IMG/VR virus record: IMGVR_UViG_3300025141_012985
Span: 20,178 to 84,177 of that record
Length of the DNA: 64,000 nt
Strand: one strand, 5' to 3'
DNA from: a virus
Position numbers and translations under genes: made by a program. The notes beneath the pieces were generated by a model. The model was not told the origin of the DNA. It saw nothing but the letters and a program-made list of their open reading frames with translations, and did no database searches. Shown here in pieces: positions 1 to 8,760 of this stretch (its first letter is position 1; each line of letters starts with the position of its first letter).

Positions 1-2
1 AA

Positions 3-3000
3 CGTGATATAAATCCAGTGTTAAATCCTGCTGTAACAGTAGCTTCTATCATTGAAAATCTAGACAACCAGCTCGGTGACAGTTACACGGACTTCAGTGA
101 TTGGCTCTTAGAGCCCACTAATAGAGATGAATGTATTAGGAACTTTCTCATCACCCTCACGTTCGTGATAGCGAATAATTTTGAATATAATCCAAATACC
201 ACCCCGATCCCATCTGGAATGTATAGAGACAACTTTAAAGTAAACGGAAGGCCAGATGATCCCAGCCGCCTGTTATATCCGTCGCTAGCTGTGTTTGTTA
301 TAAGTAATAGACATTTTAATCCTGCCTCAAGACATGTCTCTCAGGCTGCTTTATTTTCAGCAGGTGTTCCCACAACTGAGATGTCTCTCTGCTCTCCATT
401 CTTAAGGGTGAATTTTATTATTAACAGGCCCACTATGGAAAGATCAGGTACCGGAACTGGCATCGTGACCAGGTCTAATATGATATCATTTTTGACTGAT
501 GGATCTGTTCTCCCATGGACTTCTGATTTTTCACTTGCAAATGCAATAGAACCTGGTTCATCAGTCTTTGAGACGTCTCCATTTGGCATACTCCAGCGAG
601 ATCTCACTGGGCTAATGGCTAGTGTCTCAAACATGGATGTAGCAACTAAAACCAGAACAGGAATGGAGCTATTCACATCACCTCAGACTCTTGTGAATAT
701 GGATATAAATCAAGAAAGATCTGTTAAGGTTCTTGATCCAGCCCAGCCCCTTATGACACTTAATAGTGTATCAATAAAGGAGTATCAGTCTGGATTTGGA
801 CTAATTGGATTTAAGCGCGCAACTGTAAACATAACACTTCATGATAGAACAAGATTGGGAGAAATTGCATACTTTATCTCACCTGCATCATTTGGCCAGG
901 TCGAATCACTTATAGAATATGGATGGTCACACCCCAATTCAGATTTGCTTACTGGAAGTCCGTGGGGTTCATTTTTAAACTCTCTTAGGTGTGTTGGAAA
1001 ATATAGACTCATTAGGGGAAACTATAATATGGACCAAACCGGTCAGATTAAAATTACACTTGAGATGGGATCTATGGGTGGTGAGGAATCAAAGGTTACA
1101 CATGTCTGTACGGGAGATCATGTTCATATTTCTCTTTTAAACTCACTGATTAGAGATGTTAATGCGACTCTTCTTAGATTAGAGACTTTAGGGGGAAATA
1201 TTACAGAAGAGATAAGAAATATTCAGACAGTTTCTGTATCTGATGCCGGAAATCAACAGATGATTCCGAGAAAAACATATGATGATTTAAGGCATTTATC
1301 AGAAAAACTTGATACTGAGACAGCCACTGAAGACATAATCAGACGAGCAATGCGTGAGATCCTGGACGCTCTTCACGCAACAGCACCAGAGTATCTTGGA
1401 GTAGATGGAAATGCATCCACCGTTCAGTCTATTCTTGGAAATATTATGGGAAATTTAAATCCCACTACTACCGCTACAGACGATCCATTTCTAACAAACG
1501 TTATTCCATTTGCAGATCAGAAAGATATGAGCTTTCTTAGATTTGCAGACATAACTTACGGAATGTGGGGACAGTCGAGAGGTGCAGATCACGATCTAAG
1601 CTCCGCAGCAATGTCAGATGCACTTCTAGGAACCCTTATCGACACATCTAGGAGAGATGATGAAGAGGAGGAAGAGGAAGAAGAGGAGGAATCTCCTGCA
1701 CCCCCTATAGAGCCGGATGGTCTCGGAAACGGTGACTGGGTCTCTTTAGGGAAGCTAGTCACAGTAATGGTCGGTCACCCTCTTGCTGCAACTGGAAGAT
1801 TTGACGAGGTTCAGGTTTTATTTTATACTTTTAATGAATGCTCTGGTGCTATGCAATCAAGGCCTGTGTCTGATTTTCCAATTAGATTTTCTGCATTTTT
1901 TCAGAGAATAGTAGACGCTGTTGATTCAAATTCGAATCTAACAACAAGCAGAATTGAGACAATTCTTGCAAGGTTTGTAAACAACGGGGCTGCACAAGCG
2001 TATGGATTCAAAGACATATATTCAGAACAAAGAGAGGACCAAGAGAGGCTCGATGCTGAAAGAGAGGCAGTGAGAGAAGCTCGTGTTGCAGCAAGAGAAG
2101 AGCACGAAGAAGATGAAGCTGCTCTTTCAGCTGAGCTCACTAGGCTAGACACTAGGCTAGAAGATATAAACAAAAGTGCATACGACATGAGAACATTCCA
2201 GGCTAAAAGGATGCATAAGCTAGGAATGTGGCGCCCGAGATTTAAAATACCAAGATTGAAATTTTTGTATGAGGCGGTGCCCGCTTTAGTTTATTCGTCA
2301 GCAGGGGGTGTTCCATCTGTAAATAGAAATAAGACAATATTGAGAATTCATGTTATGGATTCAAATTCATCTTCTCATCCCGGAGAGCAACTTGTCTTAG
2401 ATACCATCACAGCTGGTGAAGCACCCGCAGTATTTTCGATGAGCACAACAGGTGCCGATAATGTTGGCCAGGGAGCAGAAATTTTACGGGGTGTGCTCGA
2501 TGCCGAACTTATAGAGCCTAGAGCTCCTGTGCAAGATGACCCAGCAGAAGCCTCTATACAAAGGATGGCAGCAGCTGTGTCTAGAGAGGCAATTCATGAC
2601 TATCTAAGAAAGACAGTTCCTACTGTTCAGTTTGGAACAGCATTTAGTCCGTTTAGCAGTGTAAGCATAAGCGGTATGTCAAGCGGTGCCTTATTTGACG
2701 CACTGTTATCAGATACATTCAGAGATGATGATGATGACCCGCAAGAGCAGGGAACAAACACATCAGGAATAGATGAGGTTACAGTTGTTCCAGTTACTGC
2801 AAAGGCTTCAAGCTTGGGAAATCCAATGTTCCACTACGGTCAGCAATTCTATCTAGATCTAAAGACTGGAACGACTGCAGATAATATCTTTACTGTTAGA
2901 GATGTTACACACAACATAAGCCCGGGAACTTTCACAACTGATCTGAGTTTCTATCCGGCAGGTCAAAATGCAACTGTTGATTCAATTAGGGCAAATCTTG

Positions 3001-3323
3001 CTTCAACGCTTTCACTTCTTGATCAGACTTCTGCGACTGCCGGCAGCGGTGAATCAAGAGAGACAATAAACAATCTTTCATCTGACGCTTCACAGGATTC
3101 AACACGTGTCCCTAGAGGTGTGGCTGCTGATATTGAACAATCTGTTGATGATTCAAGAGGATGGGCAAGTCACTGGAGATCGGTTCCGATTGAGATAGCT
3201 GCTGATGCAGAAAGAGAGGACTGGGCAGCATTACAAGTTGAACTCAAGGAGATCTGGGCAGATCAAAATATGACATTCGACCAAAAGAAAGCCCGCACGG
3301 ACGAGATTCTTGACTCGCTCTGA
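3..3323 (+). CDS. Large virion protein (tail/baseplate type), 5' truncated
   Basis: The frame is open from the first bases of the window. The first possible start (GTG at 18) has no ribosome binding site, so the gene probably begins upstream; about 1106 residues are visible. I do not recognise a named family. Counting from GTG 18, there is a beta-rich N-terminal part, an aromatic/glycine-rich region near residues 250-360 (with a 'LIEYGW' stretch typical of tail-structure proteins), an acidic Glu-run linker near 547-561, a charged coiled coil near 669-732, and a second beta-rich part. Length, modular build and the nearby structural genes suggest a tail, baseplate or neck component; this is inference. 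TGA stop at 3321-3323. Confidence 0.7.
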   Translation, partial: RDINPVLNPAVTVASIIENLDNQLGDSYTDFSDWLLEPTNRDECIRNFLITLTFVIANNFEYNPNTTPIPSGMYRDNFKVNGRPDDPSRLLYPSLAVFVISNRHFNPASRHVSQAALFSAGVPTTEMSLCSPFLRVNFIINRPTMERSGTGTGIVTRSNMISFLTDGSVLPWTSDFSLANAIEPGSSVFETSPFGILQRDLTGLMASVSNMDVATKTRTGMELFTSPQTLVNMDINQERSVKVLDPAQPLMTLNSVSIKEYQSGFGLIGFKRATVNITLHDRTRLGEIAYFISPASFGQVESLIEYGWSHPNSDLLTGSPWGSFLNSLRCVGKYRLIRGNYNMDQTGQIKITLEMGSMGGEESKVTHVCTGDHVHISLLNSLIRDVNATLLRLETLGGNITEEIRNIQTVSVSDAGNQQMIPRKTYDDLRHLSEKLDTETATEDIIRRAMREILDALHATAPEYLGVDGNASTVQSILGNIMGNLNPTTTATDDPFLTNVIPFADQKDMSFLRFADITYGMWGQSRGADHDLSSAAMSDALLGTLIDTSRRDDEEEEEEEEEESPAPPIEPDGLGNGDWVSLGKLVTVMVGHPLAATGRFDEVQVLFYTFNECSGAMQSRPVSDFPIRFSAFFQRIVDAVDSNSNLTTSRIETILARFVNNGAAQAYGFKDIYSEQREDQERLDAEREAVREARVAAREEHEEDEAALSAELTRLDTRLEDINKSAYDMRTFQAKRMHKLGMWRPRFKIPRLKFLYEAVPALVYSSAGGVPSVNRNKTILRIHVMDSNSSSHPGEQLVLDTITAGEAPAVFSMSTTGADNVGQGAEILRGVLDAELIEPRAPVQDDPAEASIQRMAAAVSREAIHDYLRKTVPTVQFGTAFSPFSSVSISGMSSGALFDALLSDTFRDDDDDPQEQGTNTSGIDEVTVVPVTAKASSLGNPMFHYGQQFYLDLKTGTTADNIFTVRDVTHNISPGTFTTDLSFYPAGQNATVDSIRANLASTLSLLDQTSATAGSGESRETINNLSSDASQDSTRVPRGVAADIEQSVDDSRGWASHWRSVPIEIAADAEREDWAALQVELKEIWADQNMTFDQKKARTDEILDSL

Positions 3324-3376
3324 AGCCCGATGAATTGATGTACATTGCTTGATAGAGTTATTATGATATAATCACT

Positions 3377-4594
3377 ATGACTGTGTGCATACATAAGTCC
3401 CTAATTGGAACAAATCATCATCTGATAAGTCAAGATGGTGAATTTAGGTGGGATAGTTCAATACCAGAGGAAGCATGGTTATGCGGAAATTCAGATGACC
3501 ATCCAAGAAGTCTTGACGTCCTTTCTAAGTCAACGGGAGTGTCTCTGTCTACGTCTCCGTCTGAAGCGTACAGTACAATGTGGTCACTTTTAAGGCCAGA
3601 CGGGATGAAAAATGTTCCTATGTCTTGGGCACTTGAATCGGAAAGGTTCCAGACTCATTTAAAGCAGCTTCTAAGACAAATTGATGAACTTCTAAGCTCA
3701 CACCATGATTCCTATTATGCTAGAGAGTTCGTGACAATACGTCAGTTCCTGCAGGGTCTGGATAGGTGCAAGATAGACAAGAAGTCTGTTCTTAAAATTC
3801 TAAACGATGAGTCAGAAAGAGATGGATCTTTGAGATCATTTATTCCTGATGATTCTGGATTTTTGCAAAAGACTGTGTATAGTCAGACATCTTCCTGTAG
3901 CGGCCGGCTTACAGTTGTAAAGGGTCCTTCAATACTGACACTTAGAAAGGATAGAAGAAGTCTTTTAAGATCTTCATCTCAAACAGGGATAATTGTTCAG
4001 ATTGACTTTGTATCTCTTGAGCCCAGGGTTGCTCTTTCAATTTCTGACAAAAGTAGCCAGGGTGATATCTATGAATCTATTCGAAATAATGTTCTTGGGG
4101 GTGAGGTGAGTAGAGATGTTGCCAAGATTGCTACAATTAGCTCCCTATATGGAATGTCATCTAGAAAGCTCGGTGAGATGATCGGGGATAGAGATGCTTC
4201 TAGGGCTAGAAGAGTTTTGAGAAAGATCCGCGATCATTTTGAAATCTCAAGTCTTGAGAAAAGCCTACGGGAGTCTTCTAAAAGTGATCTCAAGATTAAA
4301 AGCCACTATGGTCGAGTAATGATGACAGATGACATGTCAAACCATGTTCTTGTCAATAGGTTTATTCAGTCAACAGCGACTGATGCTGCCCTGCTGGGAT
4401 TTAGAAATCTTGTTGATGAAATTCAAAATAAGGGAATCAGGGCTAGGCCAGTATTTGTTATTCACGATGCTCTAATCTTAGATGTTGAGAAAGATGACTA
4501 TCATAAGCTTAATAGTGTAGTGTCTGTCCCGCTCGAACTTCCAGATCTAAAGGGAACTTTTCCCGTATCAATAGAGATCATAGCCCAGCACTGA
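3377..4594 (+). CDS. Short family A (Pol I-type) DNA polymerase domain protein
   Basis: A DNA polymerase of the Pol I/T7 family, cut down to about 405 residues with no visible 3'-5' or 5'-3' exonuclease domain. The three family A motifs are readable: motif A with Asp210 in 'DFVSLEPRV', motif B with Arg246, Lys250 and Tyr258-Gly259 ('RDVAK......YG'), and motif C 'HDA' at 363-365. Motif C normally reads HDE; the catalytic Asp is kept but the Glu is Ala. It probably still binds metal and dNTP, but a repair, gap-filling or accessory role is as likely as replication, because a full Pol III alpha gene lies at 34255. The ATG has no clear ribosome binding site and sits only 4 nt after a TATAAT. Confidence 0.82.
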   Translation: MTVCIHKSLIGTNHHLISQDGEFRWDSSIPEEAWLCGNSDDHPRSLDVLSKSTGVSLSTSPSEAYSTMWSLLRPDGMKNVPMSWALESERFQTHLKQLLRQIDELLSSHHDSYYAREFVTIRQFLQGLDRCKIDKKSVLKILNDESERDGSLRSFIPDDSGFLQKTVYSQTSSCSGRLTVVKGPSILTLRKDRRSLLRSSSQTGIIVQIDFVSLEPRVALSISDKSSQGDIYESIRNNVLGGEVSRDVAKIATISSLYGMSSRKLGEMIGDRDASRARRVLRKIRDHFEISSLEKSLRESSKSDLKIKSHYGRVMMTDDMSNHVLVNRFIQSTATDAALLGFRNLVDEIQNKGIRARPVFVIHDALILDVEKDDYHKLNSVVSVPLELPDLKGTFPVSIEIIAQH

Positions 4595-4616
4595 AATACT
4601 TATATGAGAGGCTCGT

Positions 4617-5231
4617 ATGAATATTTCCACTAAGATGCTTAGGCAGATAATCAATGAAGAGATTAATGTCGCAAGAATAGAGAACAAAGGTCAGTTTGGG
4701 TATATTATGCAGATGATAATGGGAAGTCCAAATGAACCTATCTCAGACGATCTATACGATCCGATTAAGGGAAAGTTGATACTAAGAAAGGGTGAATCAT
4801 TTAATGATATTTCTCCTAGATCATCGCATATTCTTCTCAGGTATTACAACATAGATACGACACCTGATATTTATATTTCCGATTCGCCCGTGAGAAGGCG
4901 CAGAAAGCCTGATGATACTTCTTCTAGGCCTGCTGTAAAAGCAGGGCCAAGCGATGTCCAGACTGTTGCAAGCGCTCTTTCAGGGTATGTAAGGGGAGGT
5001 TCTCCCCCGCTTAGAAATGATGTCATAAAAATTGTCGCTGACTCAAAGAGAGGTGAGATTGCTGTCTATCTTAGAGGGCCAAGTGAGAGAATGGCCTCAG
5101 ATCAACAGATTGCATGTGCATTAAGATACTTGCTCGATGAAAAAATTTCGGCATCCGGAAGATATATCGTCAATCCGTGCGGCTTTGGCAATATGCCAAA
5201 GAATGATTTAATTGTCATAGTCAAGCTCTAG
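4617..5231 (+). CDS. Unknown protein with N-terminal 'LRxxI' helix
   Basis: Unrecognised 204-residue protein. The first 16 residues form a charged amphipathic helix ('KMLRQIINEE') that recurs at the ends of many proteins in this window. A basic Pro/Arg-rich linker follows near residues 90-110, then a compact alpha/beta C-terminal domain of about 85 residues. The ATG is preceded by GAGAGG (4606-4611) with good spacing. The leader (TACTTAT, then GAGAGG, then the start) closely matches that of the partial gene at 63693. A virion or internal head role is possible because of the shared helix, but this is inference. Confidence 0.6.
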   Translation: MNISTKMLRQIINEEINVARIENKGQFGYIMQMIMGSPNEPISDDLYDPIKGKLILRKGESFNDISPRSSHILLRYYNIDTTPDIYISDSPVRRRRKPDDTSSRPAVKAGPSDVQTVASALSGYVRGGSPPLRNDVIKIVADSKRGEIAVYLRGPSERMASDQQIACALRYLLDEKISASGRYIVNPCGFGNMPKNDLIVIVKL

Positions 5232-5279
5232 CTTGTACAAGAGAGATCAGCGTGATATCATTATATAGAGGTTAATATA

Positions 5280-5861
5280 ATGATATCAATAGATAAGATT
5301 GAGAGTAATTGGGGTGTATTTGAAAAACTTTGTGGAAGATTATCAGATCACAATCTGACAAATCTAATGTCGGCATTAGGTGAGAGATTTTCTACATGTC
5401 CAGCCAGCTCAAGGCTTGATCATCACTATGCGTATCCCGGCGGCTTGATTCAACAATCTCTTGATGTAACTTCTACAATGAGGACGATAAATGAGTCACA
5501 TGACTTTGGACTAAAGACAGCTTCAATTCTAAAGGTAGGTCTTCTTCATGATATAGGAAAGGTGGGATCAATAGATTGTGACTATTTTATTCCTCAAGAT
5601 TCTGACTGGCATAGGGAGAAGCTTGGCCAGATATTTAAATACAATGAAGATCTCAATAAGATGTCAGTCTCACATAGGTCTCTGCATCTTCTTCAACATT
5701 TTGGAATTTCACTAACAACAGAAGAGTGGCTTGCAATCCAGCTAGCAGCTGGATCACACTTTGAAGAAAATAGATTTTATGTAGGACATGAGCCAACTCT
5801 TGCTCTTGTATTACAGACAGCCAAGAGTATTGTAATTCACAAGTTCAAAAATATGCAATAG
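5280..5861 (+). CDS. HD-domain phosphohydrolase
   Basis: A 193-residue HD-superfamily metal-dependent phosphohydrolase. An early metal-ligand His lies in a 'DHHYAYPGGL' segment, the signature His90-Asp91 is in 'LLHDIGK', and further His residues follow near 127 and 162. HD enzymes of this size in phages and bacteria usually cleave nucleotides (5'-nucleotidase or dNTP triphosphohydrolase types). A role in nucleotide pools fits the rest of the window, but the substrate cannot be read from the sequence. Starts at ATG 5280 after 'AGAGGTTAATATA'. Confidence 0.75.
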   Translation: MISIDKIESNWGVFEKLCGRLSDHNLTNLMSALGERFSTCPASSRLDHHYAYPGGLIQQSLDVTSTMRTINESHDFGLKTASILKVGLLHDIGKVGSIDCDYFIPQDSDWHREKLGQIFKYNEDLNKMSVSHRSLHLLQHFGISLTTEEWLAIQLAAGSHFEENRFYVGHEPTLALVLQTAKSIVIHKFKNMQ

Positions 5862-5886
5862 CTAATTGATATGAATATTTAGTTAT

Positions 5887-7767
5887 GTGAAAGATAAAGG
5901 CGAGAATAAGTCTGGATATTACTCCAGCCACGGTGCTATGGTTCCAATGGGCCCAGCATTTACCACAGATGGGTCTCAATATCTTGGAAGACCCCGAAGG
6001 CCAAACTATCAAGGATCTGCGGGTCAGCCCTCTATGAGCGCAGATAGCGGCCTCTCTTCTGTGGATGGAATTGCAAGAGTTAATAGGGGGTATGAGGATG
6101 AGATACATTCAGAGCCTATGTTTCCAGATCAAAATCCTGAAGAGGATGAGGATCTCTACTTCTTAAGAACAAGAAAGCTTCCCATATATCCTCGAAGCTC
6201 CCGCAAACAATCTGGTGCAAAGCACAGAAGTAGATATAAAAAACTAAACCCACTCAAAGAAGGATTTATTCCTGATTTTGTTGCAGATGCTGCAAAAAGT
6301 TTGGGACTTTCTGCTCCAGGAATTGATGCACTCATCGGAAAAATGATCCTTGATAGGGAGGCTGCTTCTGGAAATCTTGCCATTGAGGAGATGTGTAGGA
6401 TTGTAGGCTTAGACCCGACCATTATTGCAACAGCAATGATAGATGTTGATGATAGCCAAATGATAAATGTCATTCAGAATATTTGCAATCTTGACATGGA
6501 GGACAGATTAGCTGCTCGGACTAAGTTTAGAGAGTTTTTAAAATCTCTTAAAGATGCTGTAGTGACCCTAGTTCAGGCATATGATTCAGTATTTACACTT
6601 ATTGCAGGTCAGCTAGGACCGCAAGCAGCCACACCTGAAGAGGTCGCTACTATTCCTGCTGTTAACTTTGTTTCTGGAATTTCTGGATTTTTTATTAGGA
6701 CTCTTCCTATAGAGAGACTTATATTCAATCTATCATCAAAGCTAGCTCAGATGTTTACCGGTGTTATGGAGATATCAGAGCACATAGAATCAGTTTCTCC
6801 CAAGTACGGAGAAGCAATGGGACGACTTGAGAGCGGATTTGGTCCAGTTTTTTCAGCTGTTAGGCAAAAGCCGGGCCTCTCATTATCGAGACTTGGATCT
6901 CTATATGCCGCCCTAGATGGCGATACTTCACTTTGCAGGGTTGAAACTCTTCCTCTTACTGATGAGGCAGCAGTAGAAGTAGAGGAAGAACTATCGAGCA
7001 CTCCAGCTGTTACAACGATAGATGATCTAAGCGATCCTGCTGAAGATACTTTTCCAGCAGATGAGCCCGTGATTATGTCAGGCTTAGATGATGAAGAATC
7101 TCTATTTCCAGAGGCGGAAAACTGTGCATGTCCGATCTCAGAGTTGAGGTTTAGAGTTCTTGAGAATAGTTATAATAGAATTATGAGGAATTTAGATATG
7201 TCAGAATCTACGTTAAGAATGTTTATTAAAGAAATGATGCTAGAGTCAAAAGATAAAGAAAAAGAAGATGTAGAAGAAGTCGATATGCCCAGCAGATATG
7301 GTGGACCAGGATATCTTGCAGTTGATATTCCCCCTCTCGCACAAGAGTATATAGATGAAGACCAAGAAGAAAGAGAAGATGTCGCTGACCAGTATGCTGT
7401 AACATACAAGGGAGATCTGGGATACGCTGGGTATAGTGCTAGACCCGAAAGAACGCTCCCAGGCGGGCTTGCTGAGCAGGCTCTAAGAAGAATTATCAGA
7501 GAGGAGGCAAAAAAGCTTCTTTCTGGAGAAGATGATTCAAAAAAAAAAGATGAAGAAGAGCAGGAAGAGGCAGTAACAGTTGCTGGAATGGGATCGGGAA
7601 TGGGCCCTGTTACACCCCTTGGTACAGGTCCAGATGGTGGAAAAAAAACATCAATGACACCATCTGACGACGGCGCGAGAGAAAGATCAATTTACGCTAA
7701 TGAGAGAGGCTACGGTGGCGGTCAACGGTCAAGTTCATGGCTAGCTTATCCCAAAATGGGATATTAG
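5887..7767 (+). CDS. Large acidic structural-type protein
   Basis: Unrecognised 626-residue protein starting with GTG and lacking a clear ribosome binding site. The first 110 residues are Gly/Pro/Ser-rich and probably disordered, the middle (120-360) is helical, and acidic linkers lie near 365-410, 455-465 and 545-560. Two copies of the recurring terminal helix occur inside it: 'TLRMFIKEMMLES' near 442 and 'ALRRIIREEAKKLL' from 532. The tail is Gly-rich ('GYGGGQRSSSWLAYPKMGY'). The build suggests a scaffold, internal head or linker protein of the virion; no function is proven. Codons match the neighbours. Confidence 0.6.
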   Translation: MKDKGENKSGYYSSHGAMVPMGPAFTTDGSQYLGRPRRPNYQGSAGQPSMSADSGLSSVDGIARVNRGYEDEIHSEPMFPDQNPEEDEDLYFLRTRKLPIYPRSSRKQSGAKHRSRYKKLNPLKEGFIPDFVADAAKSLGLSAPGIDALIGKMILDREAASGNLAIEEMCRIVGLDPTIIATAMIDVDDSQMINVIQNICNLDMEDRLAARTKFREFLKSLKDAVVTLVQAYDSVFTLIAGQLGPQAATPEEVATIPAVNFVSGISGFFIRTLPIERLIFNLSSKLAQMFTGVMEISEHIESVSPKYGEAMGRLESGFGPVFSAVRQKPGLSLSRLGSLYAALDGDTSLCRVETLPLTDEAAVEVEEELSSTPAVTTIDDLSDPAEDTFPADEPVIMSGLDDEESLFPEAENCACPISELRFRVLENSYNRIMRNLDMSESTLRMFIKEMMLESKDKEKEDVEEVDMPSRYGGPGYLAVDIPPLAQEYIDEDQEEREDVADQYAVTYKGDLGYAGYSARPERTLPGGLAEQALRRIIREEAKKLLSGEDDSKKKDEEEQEEAVTVAGMGSGMGPVTPLGTGPDGGKKTSMTPSDDGARERSIYANERGYGGGQRSSSWLAYPKMGY

Positions 7768-7841
7768 TTACCATCTAAGATCATTTAAAAAAATCTTCTC
7801 TAATTTCTGAACATATTTTGCAATTGACTGTATTATTATAC

Positions 7842-7862
7842 TGTGATATGAATTATATCACA
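7842..7862. promoter_or_regulatory. 8-bp inverted repeat upstream of the ssDNA-binding protein gene
   Basis: TGTGATAT, a 5-nt gap (GAATT), then ATATCACA: a perfect 8-bp inverted repeat in the 141-bp gap before the gp32-like gene. A TTGACT lies 12 bp upstream (7824-7829). It could be a protein operator overlapping a promoter, or an RNA hairpin in the leader. T4 gene 32 is known to control its own translation through leader structure, which makes a similar role plausible but unproven. The rest of this gap is AT-rich with nothing else recognisable. Confidence 0.5.
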
Positions 7863-7908
7863 CAGCTAATATTGCCAATTTACCAGTTTAAAAATTTAGG
7901 AGGTTAAC

Positions 7909-8688
7909 ATGGCATTTGACAGAGAGGCATTACAGCGAAGGCTTGATGCACTAAGCGGAAATCGAAGAAAGAAGTCTGCAACTTGGAGACCCACAGAGGG
8001 AGAAGACGCTACTATTAGGCTTATCTCTTTTCCAGATAATGACGGCCAGCCGTTTAAGGAGCTTTATTTCTATTACAATATTGGAAATAATCCGGGACTT
8101 CTTGCCCCTTATCAGTTTGGAGACCCAGACCCTATTCAGGAGTTGATTACAAAGCTTCGAGGCGATGATGCTCGTGAATCGTATGAGCTAGCTAAAAAGC
8201 TCTATCCCAAGATGAGAGTGTATGCTCCAATCATTGTTCGAGGAGAAGAAGACAAGGGTGTCCAGATCTGGGGATTTGGAAAGATGGTGTATCAAGCACT
8301 CCTTAACATTATGCTTGATGAGGACTATGGAGATATCACTGACCCACTTGAGGGAAGAGATGTCAAGGTTACCTGTACCCGAGAGGCGGGAAGAAAGTGG
8401 GCAACGACAACTGTTCGACCAAGAGGAAAGGAGACAGATCTCTCTACAGACAAGGCGCAAGCTACTGGATGGATGTCAGAAATTCCTGATCCAACAGCGA
8501 TGTATGAGTGCAAGTCTTATGATGAGCTCACTAAGATCATTAATGACTGGCTGAATTCTGATTCAGAGGATGATTCCATGGGAACTACCATGGGAGGATC
8601 TTCCACAAAGACAGACAAGACGCAAAAGTCCTCAGAAAATTCTGGGTATAAGTCTCTTGATGATGCTTTTGCAGATCTTATGGAGTAA
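7909..8688 (+). CDS. 32: gp32-like single-stranded DNA-binding protein
   Basis: A 259-residue ssDNA-binding protein resembling T4 gp32. It has a basic N-terminus ('ALQRRLDALSGNRRKKSATW') where T4 gp32 has its cooperative 'LAST'-type segment, a core with the gp32 pattern 'ATIRLISFPDND....KELYFYYNIG', 'VYAPIIV...DKGVQIWGFGKMVYQAL' and 'DVKVTCT', and a flexible Ser/Thr/acidic tail ending 'DAFADLME', the usual docking tail for replication partners. The zinc-binding Cys/His cluster of T4 gp32 is not visible. An AGGAGG ribosome binding site precedes the ATG. It heads the replication block and is followed by a GC hairpin. Confidence 0.88.
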   Translation: MAFDREALQRRLDALSGNRRKKSATWRPTEGEDATIRLISFPDNDGQPFKELYFYYNIGNNPGLLAPYQFGDPDPIQELITKLRGDDARESYELAKKLYPKMRVYAPIIVRGEEDKGVQIWGFGKMVYQALLNIMLDEDYGDITDPLEGRDVKVTCTREAGRKWATTTVRPRGKETDLSTDKAQATGWMSEIPDPTAMYECKSYDELTKIINDWLNSDSEDDSMGTTMGGSSTKTDKTQKSSENSGYKSLDDAFADLME

Positions 8689-8698
8689 TTAGAGACTT

Positions 8699-8716
8699 GG
8701 GGGGGATTTTCCCCCC
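8699..8716 (+). terminator. G-run/C-run hairpin after the gp32-like gene
   Basis: Seven G, ATTTT, six C, then ACATTTCTT. It forms a 6-bp all-GC stem with a 5-nt loop just after the stop codon. The T-run that follows is weak, so it may be a partial terminator or an mRNA 3'-end stabiliser separating abundant gp32-type message from the RecA operon. Confidence 0.6.
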
Positions 8717-8760
8717 ACATTTCTTACTCTATTTAGAAATTGATACATGGAGAGTGTACT

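Noticed and set aside
341-676. Minus-strand gene opposite the first virion gene
   Set aside because: No ribosome binding site and wholly inside a convincing plus-strand gene.
3345-3372. T4 MotA-box middle promoter (TTGCTTGA)
   Set aside because: The box-to-TATAAT distance is about 14 nt rather than the T4 value, it is a single occurrence, and no MotA gene was seen.
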